DNA from: JBFJVZ01 sp041623895 | GTDB taxonomy: Bacteria; Planctomycetota; Planctomycetia; Pirellulales; Pirellulaceae | Direction of reading: 5' to 3' | DNA: 24,508 bases | Assembly: GCA_041623895.1 (NCBI GenBank) | Contig: JBFJVZ010000057.1 | Span: 1-24,508 of the forward strand | Shown here: piece by piece, positions 14,342 through 22,620 of the stretch | How the letters are laid out: each line of letters starts with the position of its first letter | How positions within the stretch are numbered: the stretch's first letter is position 1 | Made by a program: the position numbers and the translations under genes | The notes under the pieces: generated by a model | Database searches by the model: none | Told to the model about the DNA's origin: nothing | The model's input: the letters and a program-made list of their open reading frames with translations, nothing else

Positions 14342-14579
14342 CATGCGCCATCCTATAGCAGTCCACCCAAACGAGGGGGGTGTCTCTTGGGCCTGGTTGC
14401 CGATCGGAATCGGCCGACTTCATCCGTTACCCCGCTGCCCAGCGCTGCTGCCGCGAAGTCCGCCAAAGAAATCTCCGCAGCCAACTTTTGCTTTTGTGTT
14501 CTCCGTCACCTGCACCCTGCATAATCACTATCTGACTCCAACTGTTTCTTGCAGTTCCTGCTCGTTACGCGAACATTGA

Positions 14580-16649
14580 ATGCGCCTTGCCTGCTTGATT
14601 GTCGTTCTTAACTTGTGGCCGACCAGTGATTTCTTAAAAGCTCACGAGACAGACGAAGTACGGCATACAACCAAGTCGCAATCAGAATTTGAGCAATCAG
14701 TGCAAAGCCTCTTCGGCGAATTCTGTAACACGTGCCACGATGATGCGGCAAGCGAAGGTGGGTTCTCGCTGGGAACTCTGGATCTTCGCGTAGACGGCCG
14801 CGACTATGAGTTATGGCGGATGATTGATGATCGGGTGCGGTTGGCCGAAATGCCACCAAGCGATGCTCAGCAACCGACGTCGGCCCAGCGGGAAAAATTT
14901 TTGCACTCGATTCGCAGTGAGCTTCTCAGGACACAACAGCCCGGTCATCGATTAATCAAACAGCAAAGACACCCGCGGTTTGGCAACTACATCGACCATG
15001 ATGCCTTGTTCAACCAGCAACCCGGGCCGGTCATTCCTGGGCCGCCGCGACTCTGGCGATATCGTGCTCCCAGCGACGGCAAGCGATTGCGCGGCCACAC
15101 AGACGTGCATGACGTCGCGCTACCTTCATCGCCGTTTGTGATGCGAAAAGGTAGAGGGCTGAAGGATTATGCTGATCTGTACTTCATTGATGAGCCGGTT
15201 ACCGCCCAGCTGTTGGCTAAGGCCCAGAGATCCGTTCGCGAGCAGTCGCGGGCCGTGCTGGAAATGTTGATTGGCGGTGGATCTCCATCCGCCCAGCAAG
15301 TCAACGGCGCGATTCGCACAACGTTTCAGCAGATTCTGTTTCGGGATCCAACCTTGGAGGAAACCGCGCGGTTGGCGGACCTTCATCGCAAGCTCTTCAG
15401 GGAACATGGAGCACAGCTTGCGGCTGAGCGATTGTTGATGGCGATTTACCTGCAGCCGGAAGCGCTGTTCCGCGAAGAACTTGGCTCGGGCAGCCCCGAC
15501 AACCATGGAAGACTTCGCCTTGCGGGACGCGAGATCGCCATGGCGATCTCCTACGCCTTGGCAGATTCACCGGATCCGCTCTTGCTGGCAGCCGCGGAAA
15601 AGGGGCAACTTGCCAGCCGGGCCCAAATCGCTGCCCACCTCCAGCGGCGATTCGCGGCCGCGAACCAGCAGCAGACAAATCCGCGAATCATGCAGTTTTT
15701 TCGGGAATATTTCGGATACGGCTGGGCAACCGAGGTTTTCAAGACCCAGCCAAAACGCGGCGTCCATCTGCCGGCCATGTTGGTCAACGACCTGGATCTG
15801 CTCATCGAACATCTCGTCGGCAAAGACCAGCAAGTCCTGAATCGCCTGTTGACGACCAATGAATTCTTTATCGATGCCCGGCGAGTTCCCGAGACCGGTG
15901 AATTGGTCCAGGCGACGTCGAAATCCGACTTCCAAGCCGATCGGCTGCAACCAGATAATCCTGAGCACGCCACCATTTATGGATTGCCGCGCGATTGGAT
16001 TTGGGTGTCACAGCAGCCGCTGCCAGTGCCGAAACACATGCGTGCGGGAGTCCTGACTCATCCGGCCTGGCTGGTCGCCTGGAGCGGCAACTTCGACAAT
16101 CACCCAGTGCAGCGCGGTAGCTGGATTCGTACACATTTGCTGGGCGGCACCGTTCCGGATGTGCCCATTGGTGTTGATGCGACGGTGACAGAGGATCAGG
16201 GCCAACAGTTTCGACAACGATTGGTTGCGGCCACGGCCGCGGATGAATGCCAGCGCTGCCACAAAAAGATGGATTCGCTCGGCCTGCCCTTCGAGCAGTA
16301 CGACCACTATGGGCGTTTTCGGCTTGAGGAGTTGGAGCGACCGGTCGACACCTCGGGCGGCATATCGCATGTGAAGGATTCGACGCTTGCCGGCCCCGTT
16401 GAAGATCCCATCGCGATGATGCATCGCCTGGCAACATCGGAGCGCGTCGAACAAGTGTTTGTGCGCTACGTCTTTCGCTACTTTATGGGCCGCAATGAAA
16501 CACTTGGCGATGCCAAGACGCTGCAGGAAGCACATCAGGCATACCGCGAGAGTGACGGAAGCTTTCGCGCTCTTGTCCAGTCACTGCTGACGTCGGATTC
16601 GTTTCTTTACCGCACGGTGAAGTACCCCGTGGAGTATCCCGATGGTTAG
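14580..16649 (+). CDS. DUF1592/DUF1588 planctomycete cytochrome-like protein
   Basis: This 689-aa protein belongs to the planctomycete family built from a cytochrome-c-like head and DUF1595/1592/1588/1585-type domains. A signal-like hydrophobic stretch opens it. A haem-binding CxxCH (FCNTCH, Cys49-Cys52-His53) lies in the PSCyt-type head, followed by the usual EMPPSDAQQPTSAQR segment. The DUF1592-like part spans roughly 245-440 (PEALFREEL, LAGREIAMAISYALADSPDP). The DUF1588-like part covers about 485-585 (RAGVLTHPAWL, LGGTVPDVP) and includes a second CxxCH at 557-561 (ECQRCHKKMDSLG). The C-terminal part resembles DUF1585. It is probably periplasmic; the biochemical role of the family is unknown. 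The gene overlaps the next by 8 bases. No clear ribosome binding site precedes ATG 14580. It is somewhat short for the family because a DUF1587-type segment is not apparent. Confidence 0.88.
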   Translation: MRLACLIVVLNLWPTSDFLKAHETDEVRHTTKSQSEFEQSVQSLFGEFCNTCHDDAASEGGFSLGTLDLRVDGRDYELWRMIDDRVRLAEMPPSDAQQPTSAQREKFLHSIRSELLRTQQPGHRLIKQQRHPRFGNYIDHDALFNQQPGPVIPGPPRLWRYRAPSDGKRLRGHTDVHDVALPSSPFVMRKGRGLKDYADLYFIDEPVTAQLLAKAQRSVREQSRAVLEMLIGGGSPSAQQVNGAIRTTFQQILFRDPTLEETARLADLHRKLFREHGAQLAAERLLMAIYLQPEALFREELGSGSPDNHGRLRLAGREIAMAISYALADSPDPLLLAAAEKGQLASRAQIAAHLQRRFAAANQQQTNPRIMQFFREYFGYGWATEVFKTQPKRGVHLPAMLVNDLDLLIEHLVGKDQQVLNRLLTTNEFFIDARRVPETGELVQATSKSDFQADRLQPDNPEHATIYGLPRDWIWVSQQPLPVPKHMRAGVLTHPAWLVAWSGNFDNHPVQRGSWIRTHLLGGTVPDVPIGVDATVTEDQGQQFRQRLVAATAADECQRCHKKMDSLGLPFEQYDHYGRFRLEELERPVDTSGGISHVKDSTLAGPVEDPIAMMHRLATSERVEQVFVRYVFRYFMGRNETLGDAKTLQEAHQAYRESDGSFRALVQSLLTSDSFLYRTVKYPVEYPDG

Positions 16650-18012
16650 TCGACGAGAATTTTTTCGCGGCACAACACTTGGTGTCGGTGGCCTGTTTTT
16701 GGCGCCCTTTTTGAGGCAACTGGATGCCGCTACCGCTGTTGCGGCTCGGCCGCCGCGAATCGTGTTTTTCGTGCAGGGTAATGGGATGGATCCGCAGCAA
16801 ATTCAACCACCGGGCATGACGCGGCCGGCGGAGCCGGATGTCTTGGAAGACCGACCGCTGGCGGGTCATAAGTTTGCGCGCTCGGTTGCGCCGCTGGAAC
16901 CGTTCGCCCAGCGGATCAGTTTCATTCATGGTCTCTCCGGGCGGATCGCACTGGGCAATCACGGGATGGGTATGGGGGCGCTCGGTTGTTTCCCCAGCCA
17001 AAAGAACGTCTTCATGGAAACGATCGACTCGGCTGTTTCCCGTCAGTTGCCGGGGCTGTTTCGACATGTAGGACTTGGCGTGGAAACTTCACCTGCGACA
17101 TCCGTCATCTATAACGTATCAGCGTCAGGTAAATCAGCTCCGCTGCCCACGCAGTGCAATCCGCTGCAGGCACACGAGACGTTGTTTGCGCTCGCCGCAG
17201 ATGCCGGTGCTGAAAAGAAAATCGAGGCAGACGCCAAGCTGTTGGACTATCTGGCCGACGATGTGCGACGGTTGCAGGTACGGCTCAATGCCTTTGAAAA
17301 AGCCAAGCTGGACCACTACCTTCATGCGCTCGAATCGATCAACTCGCGCGACTCCGCGCTGCTGAAACTCAGCGATCGGATCAAGCTTGCGGCTCCCCAC
17401 GCCGACGAGCGGTTTGGCGGCCAGGCGTATGCGTTTGAGCGGATGGAAGCACAGTTCGAGATAGCGGCCGGTGCCTTGATCGCCGGACTGAGCAACGTGA
17501 TCACGATTTCCTCTGGGGCCGGACGCGATCAGACCGGCGTTGATTTTGATGGGACCGAAGTGGGGCTGTCCGATGGACCGATTCCGGCTCACGAAGTGGG
17601 TCACAATCAGGTGGTCCAGGGAACTCCCGCCGATGAGCTTCATATTCGCATTCGCGCGCGGCACTGCGAGCAGCTGGCAGCCTTCATTCGTAAATTGGAT
17701 TCCATCCCTGAAGGTCAGGGAACGATGATGGATCATACGCTGATCATCTTTCTGTCCGATGCCGCCGAAAGCCATCACCCCAAGGGCCGCGAGTGGCCGT
17801 TGATCGTGATCGGAGACCTGGGCGGCCGACTGCGCACCAGGAATCGCTATCTACGATTTCCCCGGTATGGCAAACCGGGCCATCGTACCTTGGCATCCTT
17901 TTTCTTGACGCTGTTACACGCGGTCGGTGATCGGCGCGACCAATTCGGCTTGCCGGATCCAGCCATCATGGATCTTCCCCAACTTGGACCGCTGGAAGAG
18001 ATTTTGGCATGA
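16642..18012 (+). CDS. DUF1552 protein with Tat-type signal
   Basis: This 456-aa protein opens with MVSRREFFRG and then a hydrophobic stretch ending near LDAATAVAA. The pattern is a twin-arginine signal (Arg4-Arg5), indicating export in folded form. The rest matches DUF1552: RIVFFVQGNGM, a GLSGRIALGNHGMGMGALG-like segment, DYLADDVRRLQVRLNAFEKAKLDHYL, and a late HTLIIFLSDAAESHHPKGREWPLIVIGD segment reminiscent of alkaline-phosphatase/sulfatase folds such as DUF1501. DUF1552 genes habitually follow DUF1592/1588 genes in planctomycetes, as here with an 8-base overlap, so the two products probably work together. It overlaps the following gene by ATGA. The enzymatic role is not established. Confidence 0.9.
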   Translation: MVSRREFFRGTTLGVGGLFLAPFLRQLDAATAVAARPPRIVFFVQGNGMDPQQIQPPGMTRPAEPDVLEDRPLAGHKFARSVAPLEPFAQRISFIHGLSGRIALGNHGMGMGALGCFPSQKNVFMETIDSAVSRQLPGLFRHVGLGVETSPATSVIYNVSASGKSAPLPTQCNPLQAHETLFALAADAGAEKKIEADAKLLDYLADDVRRLQVRLNAFEKAKLDHYLHALESINSRDSALLKLSDRIKLAAPHADERFGGQAYAFERMEAQFEIAAGALIAGLSNVITISSGAGRDQTGVDFDGTEVGLSDGPIPAHEVGHNQVVQGTPADELHIRIRARHCEQLAAFIRKLDSIPEGQGTMMDHTLIIFLSDAAESHHPKGREWPLIVIGDLGGRLRTRNRYLRFPRYGKPGHRTLASFFLTLLHAVGDRRDQFGLPDPAIMDLPQLGPLEEILA

Positions 18013-19379
18013 GAGGCAGTGTGATCACTCAGCCGGCCAAGTTGGCCTTGATAACGCTCGCTTTGATTCTAAGCGTGCTTCCCGCCCCTGCCCGTGCGGA
18101 GCATCGCGTCGCTTTGTTGATTGGCAATTCCGATTACCGGGATCAAACGCTGGCGCTACCAGAACAAGATATCTCGCATGTGGCCGCAGCTTTGCAAACG
18201 CAAGGGTTTCGCACCGAACAGGCGACCGATTTGACGCAGCAACGGATGTACGAAGTCCTTGAACAATTCCTGGAAAGTGCGCCCATCAACGGCACAGCCT
18301 TGGTTTACTTCACAGGCCGATTCACCGGCCCGGCAAACCACCCAGGGTCGACGACAGCAGGGCTGCTCGGCACCGATGGGAATGCGATCTCGCTGACCGA
18401 ACTGATGAACTGGTTCGGTCTGCATGCGGCCACGTGTTGCAACGTGTTCTTGTTGGATCCACGGGGTGAATCGGAGTTGTTGCCGGAAAGCGTCACGTTG
18501 TCGCCAGAGACGTTTGACGGCCTGTTTGAAAACGCTCTACCCGCTGATTCGCTGCTTGGTTTGACCAAGAGATCTGAGGGTGACACGCACAAACTGGTCT
18601 TCGCCGCCGATGAATCGCCAACACTTCAAGCGTTTCTGGAAGACGCCTGCGTGTGGACAAGAAGCTCACGTCCGGGATCGCTCTTTCCAACAGCGCCAAG
18701 CCGTGCCGTTTCGCCACCAAGTGAGTTTCCCGGTGCGGCCGATCCAGGTGACGAATGGGTCTCGCCTGACGGCACGGTGTTCTGTTTCTGCGCCGCGAAA
18801 AACGAAATGCGCGGCTTCTGGATCGGCAAATACGAAGTCACTCGGGGTAAGTGGGCCGTGCCGGGATTGTTCGTCGCCGGGTCGAAAAAAAACCATCCGA
18901 TAACCGGGCAGCAAACCGCTGAGGTCATCAAGCGGCTGGCGGACTTAACACACCGCGCGCGACGGGCTGGCCGCTTACCGACTGACTGGGAGTACGCGCT
19001 GCCGACCCCGCAGCAGTGGGAACACGCCGCGCGCGCAGCAGCTCTCGGCGATCGATACTTCCAGGACGACCAGCTCGCGCTGCACGCAAATTTCGCCGAT
19101 CGATCACTGCTGGACACCGGGCAAGCGGATTACTTGTACGCGCTGGCTACGTTAGACGACCATCATGCTGGGCTTGCTCCGGTTGGCAGCTACCTACCCA
19201 ACGCGTGGGGAATTCACGACATCTATGGGAACGTTTGGGAGTTGACGCACCAGGGAGTACTGTGCGGTGGCGGTTGGATCAGCTTGCCCGAGTATTGCCG
19301 TGCGGGTGTTCGTAAGCCGCCGCTGAAGTACCCGTCGGACTACGTGGGATTCAGAATCGTATTGCGACCGATCCCGTAG
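18009..19379 (+). CDS. Secreted pseudo-caspase fused to FGE-sulfatase domain
   Basis: This 456-aa protein has a signal peptide (about residues 1-30, ending APARA). A caspase-like domain (peptidase C14 fold) follows, starting at HRVALLIGNSDY and running to about residue 225. The catalytic His motif, normally SGHG, reads TGRF with Arg104, and the catalytic Cys motif, normally DAC, reads DPR with Arg152, so the protease should be inactive. Residues about 245-456 are an FGE-sulfatase (SUMF1-like) domain: YEVTRGKW, LPTPQQWEHAARA, NAWGIHDIYGNVWELT, CGGGWIS, VGFRIVLRP. Such domains often serve as binding modules. The ATG overlaps the DUF1552 stop (ATGA), so the gene belongs to the same three-gene operon. 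A binding or scaffold role for the cytochrome/DUF1552 pair is inferred. Confidence 0.85.
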   Translation: MRGSVITQPAKLALITLALILSVLPAPARAEHRVALLIGNSDYRDQTLALPEQDISHVAAALQTQGFRTEQATDLTQQRMYEVLEQFLESAPINGTALVYFTGRFTGPANHPGSTTAGLLGTDGNAISLTELMNWFGLHAATCCNVFLLDPRGESELLPESVTLSPETFDGLFENALPADSLLGLTKRSEGDTHKLVFAADESPTLQAFLEDACVWTRSSRPGSLFPTAPSRAVSPPSEFPGAADPGDEWVSPDGTVFCFCAAKNEMRGFWIGKYEVTRGKWAVPGLFVAGSKKNHPITGQQTAEVIKRLADLTHRARRAGRLPTDWEYALPTPQQWEHAARAAALGDRYFQDDQLALHANFADRSLLDTGQADYLYALATLDDHHAGLAPVGSYLPNAWGIHDIYGNVWELTHQGVLCGGGWISLPEYCRAGVRKPPLKYPSDYVGFRIVLRPIP

Positions 19380-19405
19380 GTAGGGCATCCTGCCGTACGA
19401 AGACA

Positions 19406-19459
19406 GCACGGCTGGAAGCCGCGGCTACGAGCACCTGCACGGCTGGAAGCCGCGGCTAC
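19406..19459. repeat. Tandem pair of exact 23-bp repeats
   Basis: Identical 23-bp units at 19406-19428 and 19437-19459 (core GGCTGGAAGCCGCGGCTAC) are separated by 8 bases; a third exact copy is at 22689-22711. The unit contains internal dyads such as GGCT/AGCC and CCGCGG. The second copy overlaps the end of mrp, whose TAG stop (CTA at 19456-19458 on this strand) lies inside the repeat. The pair sits between convergent genes. Confidence 0.85.
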
Positions 19460-20550
19460 AGTGTCGGCAAACTCGGTTTCGGTGGATTCGCCGCACTCTC
19501 AGCAGCAAGCGTGCGAACCAATTGTTGGCTGATCGCTGCAAACGGCGCCCGCGCGCGATCATCGCTATCGATCGCATCGGCTAATCGTCCTTCGTCACCG
19601 GCGACTCGGAGCGTGATGTCGATGGGCAATTCACCCAAAAACGGCACGTTCAATTCCTCTGCCTTTGCTCGTGCGCCGCCGCGACCAAAGATGTCGTACG
19701 TCTTGCCACAATCGGGACATACGAACCCACTCATGTTTTCGACCATGCCGGCGATTGGAATGTTGACTTTGCGAAACATGCTGATTGCTTTGATCGCGTC
19801 CAGCAAAGCAACTTCTTGTGGCGTGCAGACAACCACGGCGCCGGCCAACGGCAACGCTTGAGACAGCGTCAATGCGACATCGCCGGTACCCGGCGGCATA
19901 TCGATGATCAAGTAATCGAGTTCGCCCCAATCGGTATCGCCCAGAAACTGATTGATGGATCCGTGCAGCATGGGTCCGCGCCAGATCACCGCCTGGTCCG
20001 GTTCAATCAGAAATCCCATTGACATCACCGGCATCGGGTGAGCGGACGCCTGGCTGGTCAACAGGATCGGTTCAATTTTTTTGTCAGCCGTGATCGCGGG
20101 CCGCCCAGACAGACCCAACAAATGCGGAATGCTGGGCCCGTAGACGTCCGCGTCCATCAGTCCGACTTTTGCGCCCAGGCGACGGAGCGTGAGGGCGATC
20201 GATGCCGCCACAGTACTCTTGCCGACGCCGCCTTTACCGCTGCCCACGGCGATCACGCTTCTGGCCCTTAAACCGATCTGCCCGACTCGTACCGGCGGAC
20301 GTGGATGATCGACAATGCTGATCGAGACTTGAGTATCCGGCGCCAGCGCGGTGATCTTTGCTTCGATTCCCTGCTTGACGTCGCCGACAATCGGCAACGA
20401 GTGGGATGTCAGGCCGATCGTGACGTCCACAGCTCCGTCATCCACGCTGACTTGCTTGATTTGGCCCATGGAGGCCATCGGTCGACCCGTCTCCGGGTCA
20501 GGATACGAGCCGATTGCGTCTTGGACTTGTTGGGGAGTGATTGACGTCAT
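19456..20550 (-). CDS. mrp: Mrp/ApbC-type Fe-S cluster carrier ATPase
   Basis: This 364-aa cytosolic P-loop protein of the Mrp/NBP35 family binds and transfers iron-sulfur clusters to apoproteins. It has an N-terminal MIP18/DUF59 domain (about 1-80). A deviant Walker A GKGGVGKS follows at 105-112, then LMDADVYGPSIPHLLG, a Walker B-like LIIDMPPGTGD (214-224), and the cluster-binding pair Cys278-x-x-Cys281 in GFVCPDCGKTYDIFG. Length and domain order match the family. ATG 20550 is preferred; an in-frame TTG at 20583 would add 11 residues before the domain. The C-terminal end is created by a copy of a 23-bp intergenic repeat, so the last residues may be recently acquired. It is convergent with the pseudo-caspase operon. 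Confidence 0.95.
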   Translation of the reverse strand: MTSITPQQVQDAIGSYPDPETGRPMASMGQIKQVSVDDGAVDVTIGLTSHSLPIVGDVKQGIEAKITALAPDTQVSISIVDHPRPPVRVGQIGLRARSVIAVGSGKGGVGKSTVAASIALTLRRLGAKVGLMDADVYGPSIPHLLGLSGRPAITADKKIEPILLTSQASAHPMPVMSMGFLIEPDQAVIWRGPMLHGSINQFLGDTDWGELDYLIIDMPPGTGDVALTLSQALPLAGAVVVCTPQEVALLDAIKAISMFRKVNIPIAGMVENMSGFVCPDCGKTYDIFGRGGARAKAEELNVPFLGELPIDITLRVAGDEGRLADAIDSDDRARAPFAAISQQLVRTLAAESAANPPKPSLPTL

Positions 20551-20650
20551 ATGTGAGCGATCGAAGTGGATGGGAATCTGCAAACAGTGTAACAGTCTAT
20601 CGATTCGTCACCCCCAGGGTGTTTTCAGCTGAAAGATTGGGATGTGGGTC

Positions 20651-20718
20651 GTGGCGGAAGTCGCCAAGACTTTCGGCGATTCAGGCACGCAACCGAAACT
20701 CTTGGCGAGTTCCGCTAC
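20651..20718. repeat. 26-bp imperfect inverted repeat
   Basis: Arms at 20651-20676 and 20693-20718 pair over 26 positions with 23 Watson-Crick pairs, one G-T and two mismatches, around a 16-base loop. It lies in the 219-base gap between the receiver-like gene (stop at 20770) and mrp (start at 20550), both on the minus strand. It has no T-tract. Its form suits a mobile or dispersed repeat able to fold in RNA. Confidence 0.85.
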
Positions 20719-20769
20719 CCCAAAATCAGAGCCTGCCCCCTTTCCGCTAGGTGACCAATATCTGCCGGC

Positions 20770-21204
20770 TTAGCTCACCACAAAGTACGCTCGAATCATG
20801 TTCGCTAGTTTTGGCAATTGTTCGATGTGGCGGAGAATCGCTGACACACCTAACTCAGAAATCGCCGACTGTTCAAGGGGCGAAAGTTCAGCAAGTTCGC
20901 TCGTCGCGGCCAATTGCAGAACGCCCGGGTGTGCGAGGGAAGTTTTGGCGATTCGCTCGCACCACTGGCCCAGGTTTTCCGGTTCGATCTGCCATAAGAC
21001 GATCGCGCGAGATTGTTTGATCAAGACGCCGGGAGTATCTGTGGGATCACACACCCGGACCTCCACAGAGTCATGTTGGGGAATCAGATCGGGAACAAAT
21101 CGCCGCACAGCGCTTGGCCAGCGCTGGTCGTGACCACAAATCAGCCAAATCCATGCTTTCGATTCCTCAATTCCGACGAGCGGTGGTTGCCGGTTCACGA
21201 TCAC
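20770..21204 (-). CDS. Small receiver-like protein coupled to the PAS/Fis regulator
   Basis: I do not recognise this 144-aa protein with confidence. The pattern of short hydrophobic strands (AWIWLICG, SRAIVLWQI, GVLQLAAT, GVSAILRHI) alternating with helices, and the ending ISELGVSAILRHIEQLPKLANMIRAYF, resemble the last alpha/beta turns of a CheY-type receiver domain. The conserved phospho-acceptor Asp cluster and the Lys of true receivers are not evident, so it may be a pseudo-receiver. Its GTG start at 21204 overlaps the upstream gene's TGA (GTGA), so the two are translationally coupled and probably act together. There is no signal peptide or membrane segment. Confidence 0.7.
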   Translation of the reverse strand: MIVNRQPPLVGIEESKAWIWLICGHDQRWPSAVRRFVPDLIPQHDSVEVRVCDPTDTPGVLIKQSRAIVLWQIEPENLGQWCERIAKTSLAHPGVLQLAATSELAELSPLEQSAISELGVSAILRHIEQLPKLANMIRAYFVVS

Positions 21205-22610
21205 GAATCTCTCGAATCGGAGGCGCCGTTGTCGCCGTTTTCGTCCAGCCTGCGCAGCAATCGAGCACGACTGATTCCCAATTGCCGCGCGGCTTCGGCA
21301 CGATTTCCATCGGTTTGCTGCAAAGCATCCTCGATCATTCGCAGCTCGAGTCGCTTGAGTGCCTCGTCCAATGACAACTTGGGGGTCTTGGTGAAAATTG
21401 TCTTCTCGCCGACGTGAAAAGATCGAACTGCCAACGGCAAGTGCTCCACGCCAATGGCTTCGCCCGGCGCCGCGCGGATTGCGTGCCGGATGGCCTCGTC
21501 CAGTTCGACGAAGTTCTTTGGCCAGGGATAGATCACCAGCGAATCGAGCGCAGCGCGGGACAACCGCTCCGCTGTGCCTTCGCCGGCAGCCCGTCGCGCG
21601 TCGACCATCGCAGCCGCTAATAAGGGAATGTCTTCGACTCGCGAGGAAAGTGGCTCGATCGAGACTGTGAAGCCTGCGACAAATTCAAGCAACGCCGGAA
21701 TGATGCCCGCGCCCGCGTCCGGATCAGCCATCGGTCCCTCTTCCCCTTCATCGGCGAAGGGTTCACTCAAGATTTTGGGCCGTAGGCCACAGGTCGCCAG
21801 CAACCGCAATCGACCTGCGAACGTGGTCAGTAATTCAGCGAGCCGCTGCCCCGCTTCGACGGGCATCTGGTCCAGATCGTGAACCAGCGCGGTGGCACGG
21901 GCGTCAGCAGAACTTGCCAATTGATTGATCAACGGAACCACGGTCGCATCCAACAGTTCCGCGTCCATCAACGGACCGTTGACCGTAACGATCGGCTCGC
22001 CCGCTGCCGAAAGTTGATGGATTCGGGAGGCGATCGATTCCGCCCCCGATCCTTCCGGGCCAAAGAAAGCGATATGCGTACGAGTGCAGCCGGCGACGTG
22101 CAAGCGAGCGCGCAATCGGCGTGCCGCTGGCGATACTCCTGCCGTGGCTATCGTTGCAATGCCGGCGTGTCGCTTGCGCCACCAATCCAGTCGCTGCCGA
22201 ACGGCAACCGCGTCACGCAATTCCGACGAAGAGCCAACGTCGCGGAAACCACCGCCAACTGCCACCGTTAGCGCCGTGTCCGCTTGACCGACGCGCACAA
22301 AGCGAACTTCCAGCGGTGTAATCTTACGGCCGCCCAAGGGAGGGGGCTGAATGGTCAGGGACGCCGTGCCACGACCGAAGAAACCAGGCGGCGGGGACAT
22401 CGAAGCGGCGACATAATCAAGCGGATCATCGGAGATCGCTGATCCCGCCACACTACGACGGTCAAGAAGTTGTTCAGCGTCGATCCCCAGCCAGGTACCG
22501 ACACCGGCTGATAAGTAAACCAGGTTGCCAGCCGGACCGATCACCCACAGCGGCGTGTCGGAAGCGTCCAGCAAACGCGCCAGAGTTCGGATTTTTGTAC
22601 CTGCAGCCAT
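21201..22610 (-). CDS. PAS - degenerate NtrC-type AAA - Fis regulator
   Basis: This 469-aa protein has the layout of a sigma-54 enhancer-binding protein but broken motifs. Residues about 8-120 look like a PAS sensor (ARLLDASDTPLWVIGPAGNLVYLS). The AAA region (about 158-395) keeps the general order. However, Walker A is GPEGSGAE (184-191) with Ala190 replacing the essential Lys, the GAFTGA sigma-54 contact loop is absent after VTVNGPLMDAELL, Walker B reads LVHDLDQMP, and the WPGNVREL block reads WPKNFVEL with Val368 replacing the sensor Arg. The C-terminal Fis-type helix-turn-helix is good (MIEDALQQTDGNRAEAARQLGISRARLLRRL, 425-455). It should bind DNA but not hydrolyse ATP or remodel sigma-54 polymerase. 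ATG 22610 has GGGGA upstream. Confidence 0.86.
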   Translation of the reverse strand: MAAGTKIRTLARLLDASDTPLWVIGPAGNLVYLSAGVGTWLGIDAEQLLDRRSVAGSAISDDPLDYVAASMSPPPGFFGRGTASLTIQPPPLGGRKITPLEVRFVRVGQADTALTVAVGGGFRDVGSSSELRDAVAVRQRLDWWRKRHAGIATIATAGVSPAARRLRARLHVAGCTRTHIAFFGPEGSGAESIASRIHQLSAAGEPIVTVNGPLMDAELLDATVVPLINQLASSADARATALVHDLDQMPVEAGQRLAELLTTFAGRLRLLATCGLRPKILSEPFADEGEEGPMADPDAGAGIIPALLEFVAGFTVSIEPLSSRVEDIPLLAAAMVDARRAAGEGTAERLSRAALDSLVIYPWPKNFVELDEAIRHAIRAAPGEAIGVEHLPLAVRSFHVGEKTIFTKTPKLSLDEALKRLELRMIEDALQQTDGNRAEAARQLGISRARLLRRLDENGDNGASDSRDS

Positions 22611-22620
22611 CGATTGTCCC

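Noticed and set aside
13973..14524. A 183-codon frame overlapping the histone-like gene
   Set aside because: It is the +1-type shadow of the Lys-rich repeat (Arg/Pro-rich reading) and continues through the terminator; the GTG frame with GGAGG is clearly the real one.
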